This document shows, in pieces, positions 59,443 to 64,000 of a stretch of 64,000 nt of DNA (the first letter of the stretch is position 1; the number at the start of each line of letters is the position of its first letter). The translations under genes and the position numbers were made by a program. The notes under the pieces are model-generated. The model saw nothing but the letters and a program-made list of their open reading frames with translations, had not been told where the DNA came from and did no database searches. Source of the stretch: Warburgia ugandensis (taxonomy: Eukaryota > Streptophyta > Magnoliopsida > Canellales > Canellaceae); NCBI GenBank assembly GCA_035236585.1, contig CP141132.1, positions 82,326,880-82,390,879 on the forward strand. The letters run 5' to 3'.

Positions 59443-61405
59443 GTATGAGGGTAGAAACACATTTCCCTTTATGACAAATAGGGTTAGTGGCACCTGCCCC
59501 CTGGAAATTCTTCTGAAAGCCTCATTTGTGTTTAATTAAACTGCAGTTTTTAAAAGGTATGCAATATGCAAGCTAAAACTTGGGAGGTTCACGTTCAGAT
59601 TGCTTCTATTCTGCCAGATTCTTCTTTTCTTGCCTCTCCTGCACGTTCATATGCTTCCCTTCAGCTGATTACAGAGTTTTGATGCATGTTGAAAGATCTA
59701 AAACTGGTGATTAAAAGATCCATGTACCGTGCAGGAGTGGAATGAGGCATAGAACTTTGAATCTGTTTGATGATCAATTATATCGTATCAGTATGCTGTT
59801 AAGGAATGTAAGAAAGAAGACAAATGCTGATTTGTGTTTGAAATGATATAGTGCTTGTATGCTTTACTTGAGGGACTAAAGTTACAACTTTGTCCTCTTA
59901 TTTATACAGTTTAAGATCCGTATGTGTGGTATGGCATATTGTGTCATGACTATAATATCACACCAGAACTACTTCCGTCTTGCTTTCATGATGAAGTTGA
60001 TCACTCATAGTAATACTTCTGTTTTCATGAGCACCCTCGTAGCAGCAGTTTTGCTGTTAATGGAAATATAAAGTCTCTGTTGTGAAGCTGAAAACTCTTA
60101 CTTCTTGGTGGTCATTATTTCTGTTAACAAAATATATTATGCTTCTGAACTTCAAACCCCATGCATATAATTTGATTGACTTTGTAAGTTGTAGACTCAG
60201 AATATGGAGATCTCATATGGACAACTCTTCATTATCCCTTTCAAAATCTCAGTCTCTGCTTCCAAATGTTCATTGGACTTCTTATGAGCAACGCTTCATT
60301 TTGGAACCATTTTTTTAAAACTCAACTCTTTAAAAGTTGAGCCTTTGAAAGCTCCTTCCTAGATTAATTCTTGGTTTGGAAAAATTCCTGAGGGGCAGCC
60401 CCGGCGCACAAAACTCCTGTGTATACGGGGTCTGACGAAGTTGAAATTCCCACTTCTATAACTTGGTTCTTCCCTTCGTATCTTTTGTCTACACTTTCAC
60501 TTTCAGCTCTCCCCTCAAGGGCTAGTCCCTTGATGTCTTGCACGCTCTTCCTGACTACACAATCTGCTGGACTTAATCTCACTTGACAGAAAACTATATA
60601 TCATATGACTTTGAACTCTTCAGAAATTAAAACTTATCCTCCTGCTCAGATGCTGATTTAAATGGAGAAGAAAAAAAAGAAGGAAAGACCATCATGTTGT
60701 ACTTTCCTCGTGGCTTTGCAGTTCTCAAGAACATCCTTGAGTTGAAAAGATCATTTCTTCTCACAGCCTAATAATCATAGATAGTAGATTTTGAGGGGCC
60801 TACGGCATTCTTGTGTCCTGCCTACAACTAGTTCCCCTGACGTTTCCTGCTAGTTCTGGAGATGAAGGCTTAGTATAGCTTGGGATCCAGAACTTCTTGT
60901 AATATTTACGGAAACAACAATGCTACATGGGCTGGTGTTGTGTCTCAAAGCACTTCCAACAATGAATTAATAGCATCTTGGGAATCTTAGCTGGTTAAAA
61001 AGGTAGAAAATAGGGAAAGAGCTACCATTCAAAAGTAATAATAGAGAGAGTTGCAAGTATCAAAAGAACAGAGTCCAGACATAAGCTGCCTCTGTTTTGC
61101 CACGTCTAATGTAGTTTATGAATATTTGCTGAGAGAAAATCAAGCGAAATCTGTTTCATAGATTCATCAAGAAGAAGAGTAAAATTGGGGAAAATGTTTG
61201 GTATACAATTTGCTTCTCAATGAAGGGTCCATAGAATATTATATCTCCACCACTACCGAACAAAAGCTCTTCGCAATATATACCTCACCCTGCACATGTA
61301 CATTTTCTTTTCTCATTGTTCATACAACTCATCTTTCAGCCGCCGAGTATACAAACAATTCACGTTAATATGGAAACCGATTAGCAAAAGTATGTGGCGA
61401 AGTCT
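59443..61405. other. Intergenic DNA and 3' flank of the NT-C2 gene
   Basis: Contains a SINE 3' fragment (60391-60440). A short minus frame at 60364-60582 (KSVQDIKGLALEGRAESESV) has no recognised family. The stretch just left of 61406 is likely the 3' untranslated region of the NT-C2 gene. Confidence 0.55.
60391..60440 (-). mobile_element. Au-like SINE 3' fragment
   Basis: gggcagccccggcgcacaaa and a degraded continuation, minus orientation. No flanking duplication seen. Confidence 0.75.
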
Positions 61406-62428
61406 CTAATTGACCCGAACAGTTTCTGTTGTTAGTGCTGTCATTGGAGATGGAGGAGAAGATGAAGAGGGTGACGAAGAAGAAGATAAAGGCATGCTAT
61501 AGTGGAACTCTATCTGCAACCTGTGATGGAGAGGGATGCTGGATGTGTTCCTCTTCTTCACTTCTGTCTCCACTTCCCTCAATGGAATAGCTGCAAGGAA
61601 TCTCTTAATGAATTCCCTACAACACTCTCTTCCGCTGCAAATGAGCTCTTCGTCTTCTTTGTTGCTACTGTCCTTATCAGCTTGCCCCATCAACACCCTC
61701 ACTTTCTTTTCATCACTCTCTTTGCCAGGGCTCTCTGTTGACCCATCACTCACTTTCTCTGTTGATCTATACATTCTCGTCTCATTGTCAAACCTTAGAA
61801 TGTAGGCCTGGTTGCATCCCTCAAAGAGGCGCTCCCCCAGTGTGTCAATGATAAAACATACATCAGCTGCAACCTTCAATACGAAGAAGTGGTCATTCCA
61901 GCTCACAATATAAACCTGCTGTTCGCTGTCCCTGGCATTCGCCGTGATCTCATCCCAAATGACATCAAATGACATTGCGCCTTGTAAAAATTCAAACCTC
62001 TCTGGGCTGAAGAACCCAACGAAAGATTTTTCGGGAATGACGGATATGGACCTAACTTTTGCCTGTAGCACTGTTTCAAGATCAAAGTGTTTATCAGGGA
62101 AACATTCGCTGTAGCTCTCGTCATCACAAAGCTTCCTCCATTCAGAAGAACCTTCTCTTATGAGGCTATCTAACTCGGATCTCGTTGGCATGGCCCCTTG
62201 GTTTGCGTGTAACCAGTCAGCAATCACTGCTACAAGAGCGGTGCAAGCACTCCCTCCGGCAGCGCTCTCACTACGCTGGTCGATTGTGGCGGAGAAGACA
62301 AAAGCTTTTAGCTTTGCCTGCCCATCTCTGCTGATCAGTTCCTTGTCTTCCCAACTTCCAACCTTGAAACCTTCATCTCCAAAGGCTGACTCAGACGACA
62401 ATTTCTCAGGGAATTTCTCTTCTCTTTT
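61406..62428 (-). CDS. NT-C2 (EEIG1/EHBP1 N-terminal) domain protein, last exon
   Basis: This exon encodes the conserved C-terminal module of a plant NT-C2 family, the group that includes Arabidopsis At3g11760 and At2g25460; 340 residues plus stop. The acceptor TTACAG is at 62429-62430, phase 0. Key blocks: VGSWEDKELISRDGQAKLKA, SACTALVAVIADWLHANQ, LDSLIREGSSEWRKLC, FPDKHFDLETVLQAK, FEFLQGAMSFDVIWDEI, YIVSWNDHFFVLKV and IIDTLGERLFEGCNQAYILR. After it come a Lys/Glu/Ser-rich linker, CREFIKRFLAAIPLREVETE, and a Ser/Pro-rich end. The biochemical role of the plant family is not established. The frame is intact. Confidence 0.93.
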   Translation of the reverse strand, partial: KREEKFPEKLSSESAFGDEGFKVGSWEDKELISRDGQAKLKAFVFSATIDQRSESAAGGSACTALVAVIADWLHANQGAMPTRSELDSLIREGSSEWRKLCDDESYSECFPDKHFDLETVLQAKVRSISVIPEKSFVGFFSPERFEFLQGAMSFDVIWDEITANARDSEQQVYIVSWNDHFFVLKVAADVCFIIDTLGERLFEGCNQAYILRFDNETRMYRSTEKVSDGSTESPGKESDEKKVRVLMGQADKDSSNKEDEELICSGRECCREFIKRFLAAIPLREVETEVKKRNTSSIPLHHRLQIEFHYSMPLSSSSSPSSSSPPSPMTALTTETVRVN

Positions 62429-62757
62429 CTGTAAGAACAGAAGCATTATAACAGTTAAAAAAACAGTAATCACTTAATTACACGGTTTTACTAGGTTGTA
62501 ATATCCTTAGATTAGGCACCAGGCAATGGCAGTTTGGGTCCTATTATGTCTAGATGTAAGATCAGAACTAATAACAGAAGACCAACATGGTGCAAGATGC
62601 ATAAATTTAAGAATGTGACAATCAATTCCCACAAAGATCGAGTTATTGATTCGTAAATGATCTTCGAGAAGTTAACCTGGTTGATCCTCAAATTAACCTG
62701 GCCATTATTCTCCAATTATGTGTTATTCCAAGAGACTCAAGAATACCAACTTCTTAC

Positions 62758-63372
62758 CTTCCTAGAGGAAGTGGTGGACTCGTCAGAAGAAGAGGTAAAC
62801 TGTCTGCGAACCATATCGATGTCATCTCCACCTTCATCGCCATTTCCTTTCTTAAGTAGAGGCTCTTCTTTTTTCTTTCCTGATCTGAAACTCAGCCTCC
62901 TCTTCTTCCATGACAGAAACCCACTCTTCTGGGGCAACTCTAACAAACTTGCAGACATTTGTAGCTCAGTCTCTGAACTTGTTTCCTTATTTATGTTAGC
63001 ATCAACAGGAGACCCACTGCTTCTACTACTGTAATAGACAGAAGGCCCCGCCTCAGGTTCAACCGAAATGCGATTTGCAGAGGAAGCAATCGAGCTGTAC
63101 GCCAGTTCTGCAGGCTGTGTCGGACCCAAGTCGTCATCAGGTGAGTCTTCAGGGTCACAGGTGCCTGAATCATCCGTGTCGCCGATAAACCTTCCAGAGA
63201 CACTCCCACGGGTTTCGTCTTCTGCTTCTTTCCCTGGGTCCTCCATTTTCTTGTTCTTCGTATATCTCCGAGAAGATGACACATAGCTTGTCACCCTTCT
63301 CAGAAAGCTGTCTTCTTGAACAGGTTCTTGCGACTCTTGTGATGTCCTGACCTCTACCAAGCTGAAGGAGAT
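62758..63372 (-). CDS. NT-C2 domain protein, internal exon
   Basis: 205 codons between acceptor TTGCAG (63373-63374) and donor AAG/GTAAGA (62756-62757), both phase 0. It begins ISFSLVEVRTSQES, the last strand of the NT-C2 domain, then a Ser/Asp-rich disordered stretch. It ends with SWKKRRLSFRSGKKKEEPLL and GGDDIDMVRRQF, a block conserved in the plant family just before the C-terminal module. Introns on either side are 329 and 519 bp. Confidence 0.92.
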
Positions 63373-63891
63373 CTGCAACAGAGAAAAGTATGAATGAAAA
63401 AGTACTGGTCTAAAAAATGACCATACATTCTAGCTGTTAGCTGTTAATAGGCCAGGCAATGGTCAGGCCTTAACATTCAACACTGACACCCATGAGAAAT
63501 ATAAGATTGCACCACCAGTCTGCAACCATAATTACAAGCAACAACATATATAGAGATGGAGATGTTGCCCGTCATCGTGTTGTCGTCCCGGTTGCATGGC
63601 CGGAGAATTTAAACAATCCACAGAATGAATGGTTGTATCAATCAAAAAGTTTACACATGCAGCAGCAATGGCCTAGACTGCTATTAAACGAATCAAACGA
63701 ACGCGTTTTCCCACATGTGTAGAACATAGGAATATGAAAAGATTGAAGGAGGTGGCATTTCCCCCTACTTTCATCTCTCTCTTCCACTCTTTCTTTGTTT
63801 ATATAAATGATCCTTTAGTTGCTACATTTGAAAGCTTCCAAGTAGTTGTGATCAAGGGGCATTGTTCTAAACAGAGAGGGGTAAAGCTTAC

Positions 63892-64000
63892 ATAAAGCAT
63901 AGCTTCGCTGGCAACACCAGCTAGCTGTAAAGGGATGGAAAGCTTTCTCTGAGCCATTGACCCAACTTCCTCCTTTTGCATCTCCATTGCTATTTCAGCA
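63892..64000 (-). CDS. NT-C2 domain protein, exon cut by the window edge
   Basis: Minus frame open from the window end to a TAT/GTAAGC donor (63890-63891), phase 0. It reads AEIAMEMQKEEVGS, MAQRKLSIPLQLAG and VASEAMLY and joins ISFSLVEVR of the next exon, completing the end of the NT-C2 domain. The bulk of that domain and the start codon lie beyond 64000. The 581 residues visible in this window are the C-terminal part of the protein. Confidence 0.88.

Noticed and set aside
60364..60582. 72-codon minus frame with KSVQDIKGLALEGRAESESV
   Set aside because: It runs into a SINE fragment and shows no known domain; too weak to call.
1..64000. Search for clusters such as CRISPR, operons, prophage or a biosynthetic gene cluster
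   Set aside because: The window is plant nuclear DNA with three unrelated genes and retroelements. Nothing supports such systems.

Overview
This is nuclear DNA of a flowering plant. The supporting signs are GT-AG spliced genes whose products match plant families, many degenerate Ty1/copia, Ty3/gypsy and RTE-type retroelements, an Au-like tRNA-derived SINE family, and long AT-rich intergenic DNA. The genome looks TE-rich with large introns. The species cannot be named from this window.

Only three ordinary protein genes are convincing, all on the minus strand. (1) Positions 1-758 hold most of a GH17 beta-1,3-glucanase whose 3' end lies off the left edge; a small signal-peptide exon is proposed at 2471-2513. 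(2) A methyl-CpG-binding-domain gene of the MBD10/11 type has exon 1 at 55983-56051 and exon 2 at 44007-44897. They are separated by an 11.1-kb intron that carries a complete Ty3/gypsy chromovirus (45817-51089, perfect 5-bp target duplication), SINEs, a LINE fragment and a tandem repeat. (3) An NT-C2 (EEIG1/EHBP1 amino-terminal) plant protein occupies 61406-64000 and continues off the right edge.

The largest structure lies between the first two genes. A segment of about 5 kb at about 7565-12740 (unit A) is followed by a diverged second copy, unit B (about 12741-42790). Unit B has been spread over 30 kb by insertions: a Ty1/copia element (13987-18847), a solo-LTR-like element (19841-27644) with another large solo LTR inside it (20961-26612), and an RTE-clade LINE (27980-39869). 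The LINE was itself split by an oppositely oriented RTE (28342-31262), an unclassified 1.7-kb insert (about 32300-34015) and a 4.4-kb solo LTR (34585-39006). Two SINEs (41027-41209, 41574-41729) also landed in unit B. Unit A still shows several of the corresponding empty sites, so the order of events can largely be read from the sequence. I do not recognise a gene in the duplicated unit, although some stretches look like old exons.

The remaining intergenic DNA (3160-7560, 42790-44000, 56700-61400) holds microsatellites, SINE copies and otherwise unrecognised AT-rich sequence. I see no operons, CRISPR arrays, rRNA genes or free-standing tRNA genes, and no biosynthetic or defence cluster.
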